From: Chitinimonas sp036961565
GTDB lineage: Bacteria; Pseudomonadota; Gammaproteobacteria; Burkholderiales; Chitinimonadaceae
Assembly (NCBI RefSeq): GCF_036961565.1
Contig: NZ_JBAMDD010000006.1
Location: 186,001 to 250,000, forward strand
Direction of reading: 5' to 3'
Length of the DNA stretch: 64,000 nt
Shown here: positions 33,888 to 44,648 of the stretch, in pieces
How positions within the stretch are numbered: position 1 is the stretch's first letter
Layout of the letters: each line of letters opens with the position of its first letter
Made by a program: the position numbers and the translations under genes
Notes under the pieces: model-generated
What the model was told of the DNA's origin: nothing
Database searches by the model: none
The model's input: the letters and a program-made list of their open reading frames with translations, nothing else

Positions 33888-34691
33888 ATGAAAATCAAAC
33901 TGTTGCTGGCTGCCCTGCTGGGACTGAGCATGCTGACACCCGCTGTGGCGGATGATCTGGACGACATCAAGAAACGCGGCACCCTGGTGGTCGGCGTGAA
34001 GGATTCCACCCCCCCTTTTGGTGTGCTGAACACCAAGACCCAGACCATCTCCGGCTATGACGTGGACTTCGCTGCGGCCATCGCCAAGAAGCTCGGCGTC
34101 AACCTGATCGTCAAGGGCGTGGAATCGGCCCAACGCGTACCCAAGCTGCAGAACAAGGAAGTGGACCTGATCATCGCCACGATGACCAAGAACGCCGAGC
34201 GCGAAAAGCAGGTGGACTTCAGCTATGGCTATTTCATCACCGGCCAGAAGTTCGTGGTGCGCAAGGGCAAGGTCAACTCGATTGAAGACCTGACCAGCGC
34301 CACCATCGGCACCGTCACCGGTTCGACCTCGGCCAAGCAACTGGCCCGTGAAATGCCCGGCGCCAATATGGTGCTGTTCGGCGACTACGACGAAGCCTTC
34401 GTCGCCCTGGGCAAGGGCCAGCTCGATGCGGTCAGCACCGACGAGCCCATCCTGGCCGGCCTCTTGAACAAGATGCCCAACAAGGCCCAGTACGAGATAC
34501 CCAATGTCACCATCTCGCTGGAAGTCTATGGCATCGCCGTGCGCAAGGGTGAAAAGCGCCTGCTGGAAGAGGTCAACAAGACCATCGTCGCCATGGAGCA
34601 GTCGGGTGAAGCCGCCAAGATCTTTGATCGCTGGTTCGGCCCCAACTCCAACGCCCCCCTGATGCGCCTGTTCAAGATCAACGCCAAGTAA
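33888..34691 (+). CDS. Amino-acid ABC transporter substrate-binding protein (orphan)
   Basis: A 267-residue periplasmic family 3 solute-binding protein of the polar amino acid type. It has a signal peptide (1-21, ending PAVA), then the lobe 1 start GTLVVGVKDSTPPFG, the DLIIATMTKNAEREKQVDFS hinge signature and a lobe 2 with DAVSTDEPILAGLL. The substrate may be glutamate/aspartate or a related amino acid, but the residues do not decide this. No permease or ATPase genes adjoin. It stands alone between two terminators. Confidence 0.88.
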   Translation: MKIKLLLAALLGLSMLTPAVADDLDDIKKRGTLVVGVKDSTPPFGVLNTKTQTISGYDVDFAAAIAKKLGVNLIVKGVESAQRVPKLQNKEVDLIIATMTKNAEREKQVDFSYGYFITGQKFVVRKGKVNSIEDLTSATIGTVTGSTSAKQLAREMPGANMVLFGDYDEAFVALGKGQLDAVSTDEPILAGLLNKMPNKAQYEIPNVTISLEVYGIAVRKGEKRLLEEVNKTIVAMEQSGEAAKIFDRWFGPNSNAPLMRLFKINAK

Positions 34692-34713
34692 ACGCCTGAT
34701 CACAGCGCACCTG

Positions 34714-34738
34714 AAAGCCCGGTCTGACCGGGCTTTTT
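34714..34738 (+). terminator. Rho-independent terminator after the solute-binding gene
   Basis: AAAGCCCGGT-CTG-ACCGGGCTTTTT: a perfect stem with a 3-base loop and T-run, 23 bases after the stop. Confidence 0.9.
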
Positions 34739-34920
34739 GCTGCCTGCCGGGGATACCTGTATGCGCGGCGCCGCCCGGCCGGGGTCGCACTGATACACGC
34801 CATGCCAGCGGCGCATCCTCCGTCGACTTGCAGGCCAAGTATTTGCCGCAAAAGCCTTTCTGGCTCGCAAGGGCCCGCCTAGGGTAAAATTCAGACCCTT
34901 TCCCGTCCCGCCTCCCTCGC

Positions 34921-36174
34921 ATGTCCCTGTTTGCCCTCGGCCTCAATCATGAGACTGCGCCCATTGCGGTGCGGGAGAAGCTCGCCTTCGCCCCAGAGGA
35001 ACTGGCTGCAGCGGTGGCGGAACTGACAGCGCAGAAGGGCGTGCATGAGGCGGCCATCGTCTCCACCTGCAATCGCACCGAGCTGTATGCGGCGGCGCAC
35101 GACGAAGCCACCCTGTTGAACTGGCTGGCTGCCTCGCGCCAGCTGGATGCAGCCAGCATCGCCCCCTATCTGTACCGCCTGCCCGACCGCGAGGCCGTGC
35201 GGCATGTGTTTCGGGTGGCGTCGGGGCTGGATTCCATGGTGCTGGGCGAGACCCAGATACTGGGCCAGCTCAAGGATGCCGTGCGCGAGGCGCAGGAGGC
35301 AGGTGGCCTGGGCTCATCGCTCAACGGCCTGTTCCAGAAAGCCTTTTCGGTCGCCAAGGCCGTCCGCAGCGAAACCGGCATAGGTGCCAATTCGGTGTCC
35401 ATGGCCGCTGCCGGGGTCAAGCTGGCCGAGCGCCTGTTCCCCGATATCGCCGACCTGAATGTGCTGTTCATCGGCGCGGGCGAAATGATAGAACTGTGCG
35501 CCACCCATTTCGCTGCCCGCAAGCCACGCCGGCTGTCGGTAGCCAACCGTACGCTGGAGCGGGGCCAGGCGCTGGCCAGCCAGTTCGGTGGCGATGCCTT
35601 CGCCCTAGCCGAGCTACCGGAGCGTCTGCCGCAGTACGACATCGTGGTCACCAGCACGGCCAGCCAGTTGCCCATCATCGGCCTGGGCGCGGTTGAGCGG
35701 GCCATCAAGGCACGCAAGCACCGCCCGGTATTCATGGTGGACCTGGCCGTACCGCGTGACGTGGAACCCGAGGTGGGTGCCCTACCCGACGTCTACCTCT
35801 ACACCGTCGATGATCTGTCGGAAGTAGTACGACAGGGTAGGGCGGAGCGGCAGCATGCCGTGGTGGAAGCCGATGGCATCGTCGAGCGCAGCGCCGATGA
35901 GTTCATGCAGTGGCTGGACAATCGCGCCCTTGTGCCTACCATACGGGCGCTCAAGGACCAGGCCGAACGGCTACGCCGGCATGAGCTGGAGCGTGCCGCC
36001 AAGCTGCTGGCCAAGGGCGAAGACCCTGCCGCCGTGCTGGAATCGCTGTCGCTGTCGCTCAGCAACAAGCTGCTGCACGCGCCGCTGGCCGCGCTCAACC
36101 AGGCCGACGCCAGCCAGCATGGCGAGCTGATCGATGCCGTACGCCGGCTCTACCACCTGCACGAGGGGAACTGA
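34921..36174 (+). CDS. hemA: Glutamyl-tRNA reductase
   Basis: A 417-residue NADPH enzyme reducing glutamyl-tRNA to glutamate-1-semialdehyde, the first step of C5-pathway tetrapyrrole synthesis. The catalytic Cys is in STCNRTELY (about residue 50), the helical stretch GETQILGQLKDA is present, the NADPH-binding domain begins NVLFIGAGEMIELC, and the C-terminal dimerisation helices are intact. A TAAAAT box near 34885 may be its -10. The next gene begins two bases after its stop. Confidence 0.96.
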   Translation: MSLFALGLNHETAPIAVREKLAFAPEELAAAVAELTAQKGVHEAAIVSTCNRTELYAAAHDEATLLNWLAASRQLDAASIAPYLYRLPDREAVRHVFRVASGLDSMVLGETQILGQLKDAVREAQEAGGLGSSLNGLFQKAFSVAKAVRSETGIGANSVSMAAAGVKLAERLFPDIADLNVLFIGAGEMIELCATHFAARKPRRLSVANRTLERGQALASQFGGDAFALAELPERLPQYDIVVTSTASQLPIIGLGAVERAIKARKHRPVFMVDLAVPRDVEPEVGALPDVYLYTVDDLSEVVRQGRAERQHAVVEADGIVERSADEFMQWLDNRALVPTIRALKDQAERLRRHELERAAKLLAKGEDPAAVLESLSLSLSNKLLHAPLAALNQADASQHGELIDAVRRLYHLHEGN

Positions 36175-36176
36175 GC

Positions 36177-36616
36177 ATGTCCTTCCCCCTGGTGCTCGGC
36201 GAATACCAGATCGATACCGACCCGGCCCGGCTGGACCTGGCCCAGTGCCACGCCTATATCGCCAGCACCTACTGGGCCAAGGATATCCCCCTGGCCACCT
36301 TCCGCCGCTCGGTGGCGGGCGCGCTGTGTTTTGGCGTCTATCACCACGAGCAGCAGGTAGGCTTTGCCAGGGTGATCAGCGACTACGCCACCATCGCCTA
36401 CCTGGGCGACGTATTCATCGCCCCTGACCACCGTGGCCAGGGGCTCTCCAAATGGCTGATGGACAGTATCGTCAGCCACCCCGACCTGCAAGGCCTGCGC
36501 CGCTGGATACTGCTGACCGGCGACGCCCACGGCCTTTACCAACAATACGGCTTTACGCCCCTGGCTGCCCCCGAGCGCTGGATGGAGCGGGCCCACCTGG
36601 ATATCTACACCTCATC

Positions 36617-36620
<4 letters not shown>
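36177..36620 (+). CDS. GNAT family N-acetyltransferase
   Basis: A 147-residue acetyl-CoA-dependent acyltransferase. The GNAT motif A is visible as VFIAPDHRGQGLSKWLM (acetyl-CoA pyrophosphate loop RGQGLS near residues 85-90), preceded by the FARVISDYATIAYLGD strands and followed by LTGDAHGLYQQYGF, a common motif B. The acceptor is unknown. It starts two bases after hemA and its stop overlaps the prfA start (ATGA), so it is embedded in the hemA-prfA operon. Confidence 0.88.
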
Positions 36621-37699
<1,079 letters not shown>

Positions 37700-37734
37700 G
37701 CGGAACCGGCGGCGACCATGTCAGGAAACATCCG

Positions 37735-40191
37735 ATGAAGCCAGCCGCCCTGTTCCAGTTGTTGTTATGGCTGTTGCTGGCCCTGCCAGGGCTGGCACAG
37801 TCCAGCCCGGCCATACAGTACCGCTGCGCGCCAGGCCTATCCGCCTGGCTGCCACTACCGGCCAATGGCAAGCTGCACCTGCTGGAGACCGACCACGACT
37901 TGCAACGCACCTGCCAGGTCAGGGTCTATCTGCCGGCCAGCAGCCCGGCCCCGCTCTGGCTGACCCTGCGCGGTATCCCGCAGAGCACCGTCAGCAGCGA
38001 ACCGGCCGGCCCAAGCCGGCATGTGGCGCCCCAGGTGTGGCGCAGCGCCCGCAGCGCCGCCCTGGCCCTGCAACCCGGCGACTGGGCCCAGGCCAGGCTG
38101 GACATGCACCTGCCCATAGGCAGTACCGTGCAGATCAGCATGGAACCGCCGGCCGATATGCTGGCGCAGGAATCCCGCAATGCCCAGATACGCAGCGCCC
38201 TGCTGACCCTGCTGTTTGCCATGGGCCTGGTCAGCGGCATGTTTGCCTATGCCCTGCGTGACGCCACCACCGGCTGGTACACCGGCCTGACGCTGATGCT
38301 GGCCCTGCTGTGGAGCTTGCTCAGCGGCCACGCCATCAGCCCCACCGGCCTGGCCATCAGCTATCCGCAACTGAGCCAGGCCTTGCTGCTGGGCAGCTAT
38401 GGCCTGGCCCTGTTTACCGGCCTGCGCTTCAGCCTGGGCTTTACCAACCTGCAGCGCCACGCCCCCCGCCTGGCCCGCTACCTGCGCGGACTGGGCTGGC
38501 TGGTGCTGGGCTACACCCTGATGGGCCTGGTGCCCGCCCTGGCAGCCTGGGTCGTGCATTACTACAACCTGGTGGCGCTGGTGACCATGCTGGCCATGCT
38601 GCTGCCCGGCCTGATCAGCCTGCGGGCCGGCGATTTCCGGGGTGGCGGCTTCTACCTGGCCGGTTGGTCGCCCATCGTGCTGATCTGGTGTGGCGTGCTG
38701 CTGCTGCGTATCGACCTGCTGGCGGGCTACCCAGCCTGGCTGGGACAACTGAGCCATGGCCTGCAGGCCATGGGCCTGCTGCCCGACTGGATAGACACAG
38801 CCCACGTCCGCCAGGCCGCCTTCCTGCTGCAAGCTGTCATCTTCTCGCTGGCCCTGGCCGACCGCGCCGCCCGCCTGCGCCACAGCCGCGAGCGGGCCAC
38901 CATGACGGACCGCACCACCGGCCTCGCCAACCGCAGCAGCTTCCTGCTCGAAGGCGACCAGTTGCTGGCGCAGGACAACCAGCGCGCCCGCACCCTGGTG
39001 CTGTTCGATATCGCCGGCTTTGCCGCCATCAACGAAACCCTGGGCTACGACATCGGTGACCGGGTACTGCAGGAAACTGCCGAGCGCCTGCGCCGCAAGC
39101 TGGGGCCCAACAGCCCCCTGGCCCGGGTGGGCGGCAACCAGTTCGCCACCCTGCTGGACGACGGCGCCAGCGCCGGCTCGCTGCAGTTGCTGGCCAGCAC
39201 CCTGACACGCCAGCCGCTGGTGGTAGACGAGCAGCAGGTCGATCTCCGCCTACGGCTGGCAGGGGCGCTGCACCCTGCCCATGGCAACCATATCGAGCTC
39301 TTGATGCGCCGCGCCGAAATTGCCCTGGGCCACGCCAAGCAGGAGAAACTGCACGCCCAGGTCTACCATGGCGCCCTGGAGCGCGACCTGCGCTTCCAGC
39401 TCAGCCTGCTGTCCGCCCTGCGTGCCGCCATAGCGCAGAACCAGTTGCAGCTCTACCTGCAGCCCAAGGTGGTCAGCCGCACCGGCCTGGTCACCGGCGC
39501 CGAAGTGCTGCTGCGCTGGCAGCACCCCACACTGGGCCTGGTATCCCCGCACGACTTCCTGCCCTATGCCGAGAAAACCGGCCTGATCGTGGAACTGACC
39601 CGCTGGGTGCTGGTGGAATCACTCAAGCTGGCCAAGCACTGGCAACTGCAGGGCGAACCCCTGCGGCTATCGCTCAACCTTTCGGCCGCCGACCTGGCCG
39701 ACCCCAGCCTGCCCGCCTATGTGGCCGAGTTCCTGCAGCACAGCAAGGCCAACCCGCACCTGCTGACACTGGAAATCACCGAAAGCGAAGTGATGCGCGA
39801 CCCCAAGCTCGCCATCAGCAGCATGCAGGCGCTGCGTACGCTGGGCTTCCAGCTGGCGCTGGACGATTTCGGCACCGGCAACTCCTCACTGGCCTATCTG
39901 CAGGCCATGCCGGTCAGCGAGATCAAGATAGACCGCTCCTTCGTCAGCAACTGCCGCCGCAACCCCCAGGGCGCCACCCTGATACGCGCCATCGTCGCCC
40001 TGTCGCACACCCTGGGCCTGAAGACCATCGTCGAAGGGGTGGAAAACGAAGAAGAATGGCATATGGCCTGCGACACCGGCTGCGACGAAGTCCAGGGCTA
40101 CCTGCTGAGCCCACCGCTACCCGTGGCAGCCTTCGAGGAATGGCTGCTGCTGAATCAGCCCTATGTGGTGCCGGAGCGGCAAACCGCATAG
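37735..40191 (+). CDS. 7TMR-DISM sensor with degenerate GGDEF and EAL domain
   Basis: An 818-residue membrane protein of cyclic-di-GMP signalling. A signal peptide and a beta-rich periplasmic domain (about 20-135) are followed by seven membrane segments (about 145-380, 7TMR-DISM type). Then comes a GGDEF-like domain beginning TDRTTGLANRSS and an EAL domain from about 555. The diguanylate cyclase signature reads GGNQF (466-470), so synthesis is unlikely. The EAL motif reads EVLLRW (590-595), while DDFGTG (710-715) and EGVENEEE are intact, so phosphodiesterase activity remains possible. It follows prfA by 35 bases on the same strand. Confidence 0.9.
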   Translation: MKPAALFQLLLWLLLALPGLAQSSPAIQYRCAPGLSAWLPLPANGKLHLLETDHDLQRTCQVRVYLPASSPAPLWLTLRGIPQSTVSSEPAGPSRHVAPQVWRSARSAALALQPGDWAQARLDMHLPIGSTVQISMEPPADMLAQESRNAQIRSALLTLLFAMGLVSGMFAYALRDATTGWYTGLTLMLALLWSLLSGHAISPTGLAISYPQLSQALLLGSYGLALFTGLRFSLGFTNLQRHAPRLARYLRGLGWLVLGYTLMGLVPALAAWVVHYYNLVALVTMLAMLLPGLISLRAGDFRGGGFYLAGWSPIVLIWCGVLLLRIDLLAGYPAWLGQLSHGLQAMGLLPDWIDTAHVRQAAFLLQAVIFSLALADRAARLRHSRERATMTDRTTGLANRSSFLLEGDQLLAQDNQRARTLVLFDIAGFAAINETLGYDIGDRVLQETAERLRRKLGPNSPLARVGGNQFATLLDDGASAGSLQLLASTLTRQPLVVDEQQVDLRLRLAGALHPAHGNHIELLMRRAEIALGHAKQEKLHAQVYHGALERDLRFQLSLLSALRAAIAQNQLQLYLQPKVVSRTGLVTGAEVLLRWQHPTLGLVSPHDFLPYAEKTGLIVELTRWVLVESLKLAKHWQLQGEPLRLSLNLSAADLADPSLPAYVAEFLQHSKANPHLLTLEITESEVMRDPKLAISSMQALRTLGFQLALDDFGTGNSSLAYLQAMPVSEIKIDRSFVSNCRRNPQGATLIRAIVALSHTLGLKTIVEGVENEEEWHMACDTGCDEVQGYLLSPPLPVAAFEEWLLLNQPYVVPERQTA

Positions 40192-40223
40192 CAGCGTTCG
40201 ATGGCATTGGACAGACCCGCGTC

Positions 40224-40355
40224 TCACCCCAGGGGCCGCATCTCCCTGCCAGTGGGATCGAACGCCAGTACCGATTCCTGCAATCCCGCCACCTGCGGCC
40301 CGACAGGTAGGCCTTGGGCATCGAATAACTTAAGCGCAGGAATGTGGGTGATCAT
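40224..40355 (-). pseudogene. Short coding remnant, unidentified
   Basis: From an ATG at 40355 to a TGA at 40224 lies a 43-codon frame with plausible protein-like composition (KLFDAQGLPVGPQVAG and LAFDPTGREMRPLG). The frame is also open a further 18 codons upstream without a start. It reads like the C-terminal end of a larger lost gene, or a very small gene. It lies 72 bases downstream of the DUF4261-like gene on the same strand. Confidence 0.3.
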
Positions 40356-40427
40356 GAGGGGTTGCGAGAAGTCTGAAGTAACCACACCATGCCCCTTGTG
40401 GGCATCTGCTTACCTGTCGAAGAGCGG

Positions 40428-41150
40428 TTAGGCCGCATTGAGTATCCACACGCCATTCGGGTTGTAAAACGGATCATCCGTCTCGTGCCTGTCGTCGCGT
40501 TCCCATGCTAAACGCCAACGTGGTGCATCGTTGGATAGACTGAACGTATGGCCGGCAGACACTGCCGGTTTCTCGGCAATCTGCCAGAAATTGAACTGGT
40601 TCATGAGGTCCGCTGCCTCGCCCAGGTCAACCGTCGTTGGAACGGCACACTCAGGCAGACCGAAGTGATGCATTCCGCAGGAGTAATAGTGCTCCTTGCC
40701 GCCGATCAATACGACGGCAGAGCAGTAAAGATCAAAGAGCGAGCCATCCAGTAGCTCGAACCACCTGTCCCATGAATGCGCGATACCCGCAGACTCGACC
40801 TTGATCGCATATCCTCCCAAGCGTTTAAGCAGCTTGGTGAACTTGATCAGCCGCGTTCGCCCGGCCTGTATGTCGATAGGGAAGGATAGATATACCACCG
40901 CTTGGTGCTGCTCAATCTCCGCCAGCGTTGAATGAGAAATCCGGCCCTGAGCAGCGATCTCAAACGCTTTCCCAATATGGGGATCTGCTGGTGCAAAGTC
41001 GACAGACAAGTGATCTTTACCGGCAACGTCCGCCAGAACTCCGCCCACAAACATGAATTGCCCCATCGGTTCAAGCCTCACAACGCTTTGCAGAAAGTCG
41101 CTGCGGTCCTTCCACGGCCCCGGAATGCAGAGTAGTAGTTCTGTGCTCAT
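40428..41150 (-). CDS. DUF4261-like hypothetical protein
   Basis: A 240-residue cytoplasmic protein. The segment YYSCGMHHFGLPE near residues 152-164 and the overall alpha/beta layout resemble DUF4261 proteins, which are often found among toxin-immunity and other accessory genes. The assignment is from pattern memory and is tentative. Base composition is AT-richer than the flanking chromosomal genes, suggesting acquisition. No toxin gene is adjacent. Confidence 0.55.
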   Translation of the reverse strand: MSTELLLCIPGPWKDRSDFLQSVVRLEPMGQFMFVGGVLADVAGKDHLSVDFAPADPHIGKAFEIAAQGRISHSTLAEIEQHQAVVYLSFPIDIQAGRTRLIKFTKLLKRLGGYAIKVESAGIAHSWDRWFELLDGSLFDLYCSAVVLIGGKEHYYSCGMHHFGLPECAVPTTVDLGEAADLMNQFNFWQIAEKPAVSAGHTFSLSNDAPRWRLAWERDDRHETDDPFYNPNGVWILNAA

Positions 41151-41264
41151 TGAGTATGCTCTCGTATCGTTCTGTCAGATCGAACCTGGCAAGAATTACC
41201 TATTCCTGGCCATTATAAGTTTGGGACTATCTGCCTACGAGCAATAGATGCTTGAAAGTCGACG

Positions 41265-41660
41265 ATGTACCAGCTAGTTATTCAATTCCCACAAGACTTC
41301 TTTCCCAGCTTCGATGCGATGGTGGAGTTTGAAGACAAGCTGCATGCCTGCATGCCCAAGACATGCAAAGTCGATGGTCACGATACGGGTTCCGGCACCA
41401 TCAACTTTTTTATTTACACCATGTATCCAGAGGCCGCCCACCGCACCTTCCGGAAATATCTCGGAACGCGAGCAGTCGAGCAGACACTGAGAATTGCGTA
41501 TCGCGCTACCGACAGTGACGAGTTCATCAACCTGTGGCCCAGGCGAGACCCCAGGCCGTTCAAGTACATGTACGACGAAGCTGAGAATCCCTTTGCTCGC
41601 GGCGCCACGAGGGTGATTCCGAAGCGGAAGGCGCCGACGCCAAAAGCGCAAAAAGCTTGA
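41265..41660 (+). CDS. Hypothetical protein, immunity-like
   Basis: A 131-residue protein beginning MYQLVIQFPQDFF, with a VDGHDTGSGTINFFIYT strand pair, an ARRDPRPFKY-like region and a very basic Pro-rich tail. The first 100 residues look like a small ferredoxin-like alpha/beta domain. I do not recognise a named family. It is divergent from the DUF4261-like gene and lies in the same AT-richer accessory patch. Confidence 0.55.
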   Translation: MYQLVIQFPQDFFPSFDAMVEFEDKLHACMPKTCKVDGHDTGSGTINFFIYTMYPEAAHRTFRKYLGTRAVEQTLRIAYRATDSDEFINLWPRRDPRPFKYMYDEAENPFARGATRVIPKRKAPTPKAQKA

Positions 41661-41865
41661 GGCCCCGCCCACAGTGAAGCTGCTGGCGAAATGGTAAGAG
41701 GCACCCAAGCCCTAGGACAAGGTTGTCCCGGAGGTGATTGTCGAGAAACAAGCATCGGAAACAGGTGCGCCGCAATCACGGCAGCCACCGACGCCTGCCG
41801 TCAGGCATCATAGCCATGCCCGCGATAGGCAGCCCATACGCGGTAGTAACAGCCTGCCTAACAAC

Positions 41866-43941
41866 TCAAGCCCCCACCGCCCGCTGCAGCACCAACTCAA
41901 AGCACACCCCATCATCCAGATTGCGCGCCGTGATGGTGCCGCCCATCTTGGCCATATAGGTTCTGGCAACAAACAGGCCCTGGCCGCGGTTGCCCAGGGC
42001 GCCGGATTCGGCCTGGTCCGACACGCCATATTCAAAGATCTTGTCCAGCATGTCCTCGGCGATGGCCGGCCCTTGGTTGCATATGGCCACGGTCACGGCG
42101 GTGTCGCTGGCCTGTAGTTGCAGGGTAATGTGGCTGCCTGCGGGGCGATAGCGGTCGGCGTTGCGCAGTACATGGGTGACCACGTCCTCCAGCGGGTATT
42201 CATCGGCACGTGCCCATAGCGGCCCGGCCGGGCCCTGGTAGTGCACTTCAGCGATGCCTGCGCTGGGGGCATTGGCGGCCACGTGCTGCAAGAAGGCAGC
42301 GATATCGATGGCCTGTGCCTGCAGGGTGGTGGACTGGAAGGCCTCGCTGGGCGACGCCGTGCCATAGAGCACCCGGATGGCCTGCTGCATGCGGTGGATA
42401 TAGCGGCTGCTGTCGTCGTCGCTGCCGCCGTGCAGGGCCATCAGCGACTGCAGCGGCGACATGATCTCGTGCCCCACGGCATGCCACATGTCCTTTTCCT
42501 GCTCGGCGCGGATATGTTCGCGGGCCACGTCCTCCTTCACCCGCTGCAACAGGTCGGCCAGGCCGGCAGCCAGCACCCCCAGCTCGTCATGGCCGCGCAT
42601 GTCGCTCAGGTCTATCTGGTCCAGCTCACCCACCCCCCGCACGGTGCGCGACACCGAGGCCGCCCGCCGGGTCAGCACCGTGATGCGGCGAATGATGCCG
42701 ATTTCTATGGCCAGCCAGGCCAGCATGATGGCCAGCAGCATGGCACCGACAAACCACGATACTCGTGTGGCCACCACCGCCAGGTTACGGTTCACGCTGC
42801 GCACATCGCCCGTCAGTATCAGCTGGTAGCTGCCCAGCGGCGTAGCGATGGTCTCGCGCGCTTCCAGCGGCTGGTCGTAGCCGGCCACCGCCAGCCGCCG
42901 TATCACACTGCTGATCAGGCGCGAGGGCTGGTAGGGTTCGTCCGCCACGCCGGTCAGTTGCAGCAGGTCAGGCTGGCCGGCATCGGGCAGCTTGCGCAGG
43001 CGCAGCTGCTCGCCGGGCAGCAGCAGCGGCGCGAGATCGGTCAGGGCAAAGGGCAGGGTGGCTTCCGGGCTGTTGCTATCGAGCAGGGGCGGGCCTTCGC
43101 CTGGCGGCAGCACCTGCACATGCACCTGTATCTGGTCCAGATCGGCCGGTGGCCAGACCAGCTTCTGTTTCATGAACAAGGCATCGCGCAGCACCCCCAC
43201 CGGCAGGCGCAGCGAGAAGAACGAGCGCTTGCTGCAGGCCACTGGCCCCATAGGCCCGACGGTGTCGCAATGGCCGTCCTGCCAGATCCAGCCACGGAAA
43301 TCCCGCACCGGCCGGGCACCGGGCATCACCCGGCCACGGTCGACAAACCCCGTCAGCCGGCCGCGCACGCCGGCCTCCGGCCTGGCATCGACCTGGCCCA
43401 GCAGCTCGAACGGGGCAATCCAGCGATAGGTCTGGCCGCGCAAGCTCACCACCACCCGCACCCTGTGCGCCAGGCTCAGGTCATCCTCGCCACGTGCATG
43501 GGCCACCAGTTCGCTGCTGGCAAAGCTGCCTGCCACATAGACAAAACCACCGGCCCAGGGATTGCTGCCTATGGCGGTGCAGAGCGTGCCGTCGCGGTAC
43601 TGCACCAGGCAGCCGGCCATCTCCACTGCCTGCTGCACCTTGTACTGATCGTCGAAATCAATGGCGGTATAGGGCAGCAGCAGGGGCCGCAGCGGCACCA
43701 GGTTGTCATTGCCGGTGCGTGGGTTCAGCAGGGCCAGTTGGCCAGCCGGGTGGTGGAGCTTGGCGGCAATCTGCGCCTGGGTCTTGCTGAAGCCGTATTG
43801 GTAGTTGCGGTAGCTGAGCTGCTTTTCCTCGCGCAGCACATAGAGCGCCAGCGCCACCGTAGCCAGCGCCAGCAGCAGAAAGGCCCCGCGCGACAACAGC
43901 CGCAGCCGGTAGGGCGTCAAGCTCCACCAGGCGGGCTTCAT
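41866..43941 (-). CDS. Sensor histidine kinase
   Basis: A 691-residue membrane kinase. One membrane helix (about 18-36) and another (about 396-416) enclose a large periplasmic domain of about 360 residues. A HAMP-like linker follows, then an H-box with His near 491 (GHEIMSPLQSL) and a C-terminal ATPase domain with an N-box (HVLRNADRYRP) and G-box (NRGQGLFVA). The H-box HEIxSPLQSL differs from the common HELRTPL form. The start at 43941 overlaps the stop of the regulator gene (ATGA), so the pair is translationally coupled. The signal is unknown. Confidence 0.88.
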   Translation of the reverse strand: MKPAWWSLTPYRLRLLSRGAFLLLALATVALALYVLREEKQLSYRNYQYGFSKTQAQIAAKLHHPAGQLALLNPRTGNDNLVPLRPLLLPYTAIDFDDQYKVQQAVEMAGCLVQYRDGTLCTAIGSNPWAGGFVYVAGSFASSELVAHARGEDDLSLAHRVRVVVSLRGQTYRWIAPFELLGQVDARPEAGVRGRLTGFVDRGRVMPGARPVRDFRGWIWQDGHCDTVGPMGPVACSKRSFFSLRLPVGVLRDALFMKQKLVWPPADLDQIQVHVQVLPPGEGPPLLDSNSPEATLPFALTDLAPLLLPGEQLRLRKLPDAGQPDLLQLTGVADEPYQPSRLISSVIRRLAVAGYDQPLEARETIATPLGSYQLILTGDVRSVNRNLAVVATRVSWFVGAMLLAIMLAWLAIEIGIIRRITVLTRRAASVSRTVRGVGELDQIDLSDMRGHDELGVLAAGLADLLQRVKEDVAREHIRAEQEKDMWHAVGHEIMSPLQSLMALHGGSDDDSSRYIHRMQQAIRVLYGTASPSEAFQSTTLQAQAIDIAAFLQHVAANAPSAGIAEVHYQGPAGPLWARADEYPLEDVVTHVLRNADRYRPAGSHITLQLQASDTAVTVAICNQGPAIAEDMLDKIFEYGVSDQAESGALGNRGQGLFVARTYMAKMGGTITARNLDDGVCFELVLQRAVGA

Positions 43942-44648
43942 CGGCCGGCCTGGTCTACCCAGCGGAAGCCGCGCATGGGTATGTTCTCGATGCAATCGAA
44001 AGCCGGGTCTATCTCGCGGAAGGCATCCCGCAGGGTGCTGACATGCTTGCGGATGTTGTCGCGGTTGCGGCCACTTTTCACCACCTGGAACAGGTCGTCA
44101 TAGGACACCACCTGGCCCCGGCACTGGTATAGCGTGGCCAGGATGCGCTGGGCTGTCAGCGGCAGGTTGATGCGCTGGCCACGCCAGATCGGCGTGCTCT
44201 GGCGCAGCGGGTCCAGCGACAACTCATTGCCCTGGGGCAGGGCGGCGGGGGCCTCCTGGCGGCCTGGCCTGTCCTTGGCGGCACGCAGTATCTCCAGGAA
44301 GGTGTCGATGAAATCGCCTTCTTCGAAGGTGGTCTTCTGCAGGTAGTCCCAGGCATCCAGCGCCTTCATGATGCTGCGGTAGATGGTGGCGGGCATGGCC
44401 GATACCACCAGCACCGGCGTGCCCGAGCCCTTGTTGATGGCATTGATGATGGCCACCCCGGCATGGCGCTCGCGCCCCAGTTCGATATCCAGCACCACCA
44501 GGTCATACCGCTCGCGACTGATGGCCGCCTCGGCGTCATCCCGGTTGAACCACTGGTCCACCTGTATGCCCGGCCGGGCCGACTCTATCCAGCCGCGCAG
44601 CTGGTTGCTGGTGGGCAGATCATCTTCTACGACGGCAACCTTCAACAT
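43938..44648 (-). CDS. Response regulator, OmpR-like winged helix
   Basis: A 236-residue regulator with an N-terminal receiver domain (acidic pair E8/D9/D10, phospho-acceptor D54 in VVLDIELG) and a C-terminal winged-helix DNA-binding domain (about 150-232: RGQRINLPLTAQRILATLYQ, DNIRKHVSTLRDAF, NIPMRGFRW). It is the first gene of a two-gene unit with the sensor kinase. The closest divergent gene is the SPFH gene, 242 bases away, which may be a target. Confidence 0.9.
   Translation of the reverse strand: MLKVAVVEDDLPTSNQLRGWIESARPGIQVDQWFNRDDAEAAISRERYDLVVLDIELGRERHAGVAIINAINKGSGTPVLVVSAMPATIYRSIMKALDAWDYLQKTTFEEGDFIDTFLEILRAAKDRPGRQEAPAALPQGNELSLDPLRQSTPIWRGQRINLPLTAQRILATLYQCRGQVVSYDDLFQVVKSGRNRDNIRKHVSTLRDAFREIDPAFDCIENIPMRGFRWVDQAGR

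Noticed and set aside
41661..41865. Possible transposase remnant between 41.66 and 41.86 kb
   Set aside because: Short frames looked vaguely transposase-like, but no frame holds a recognisable transposase motif and no terminal repeats were found.
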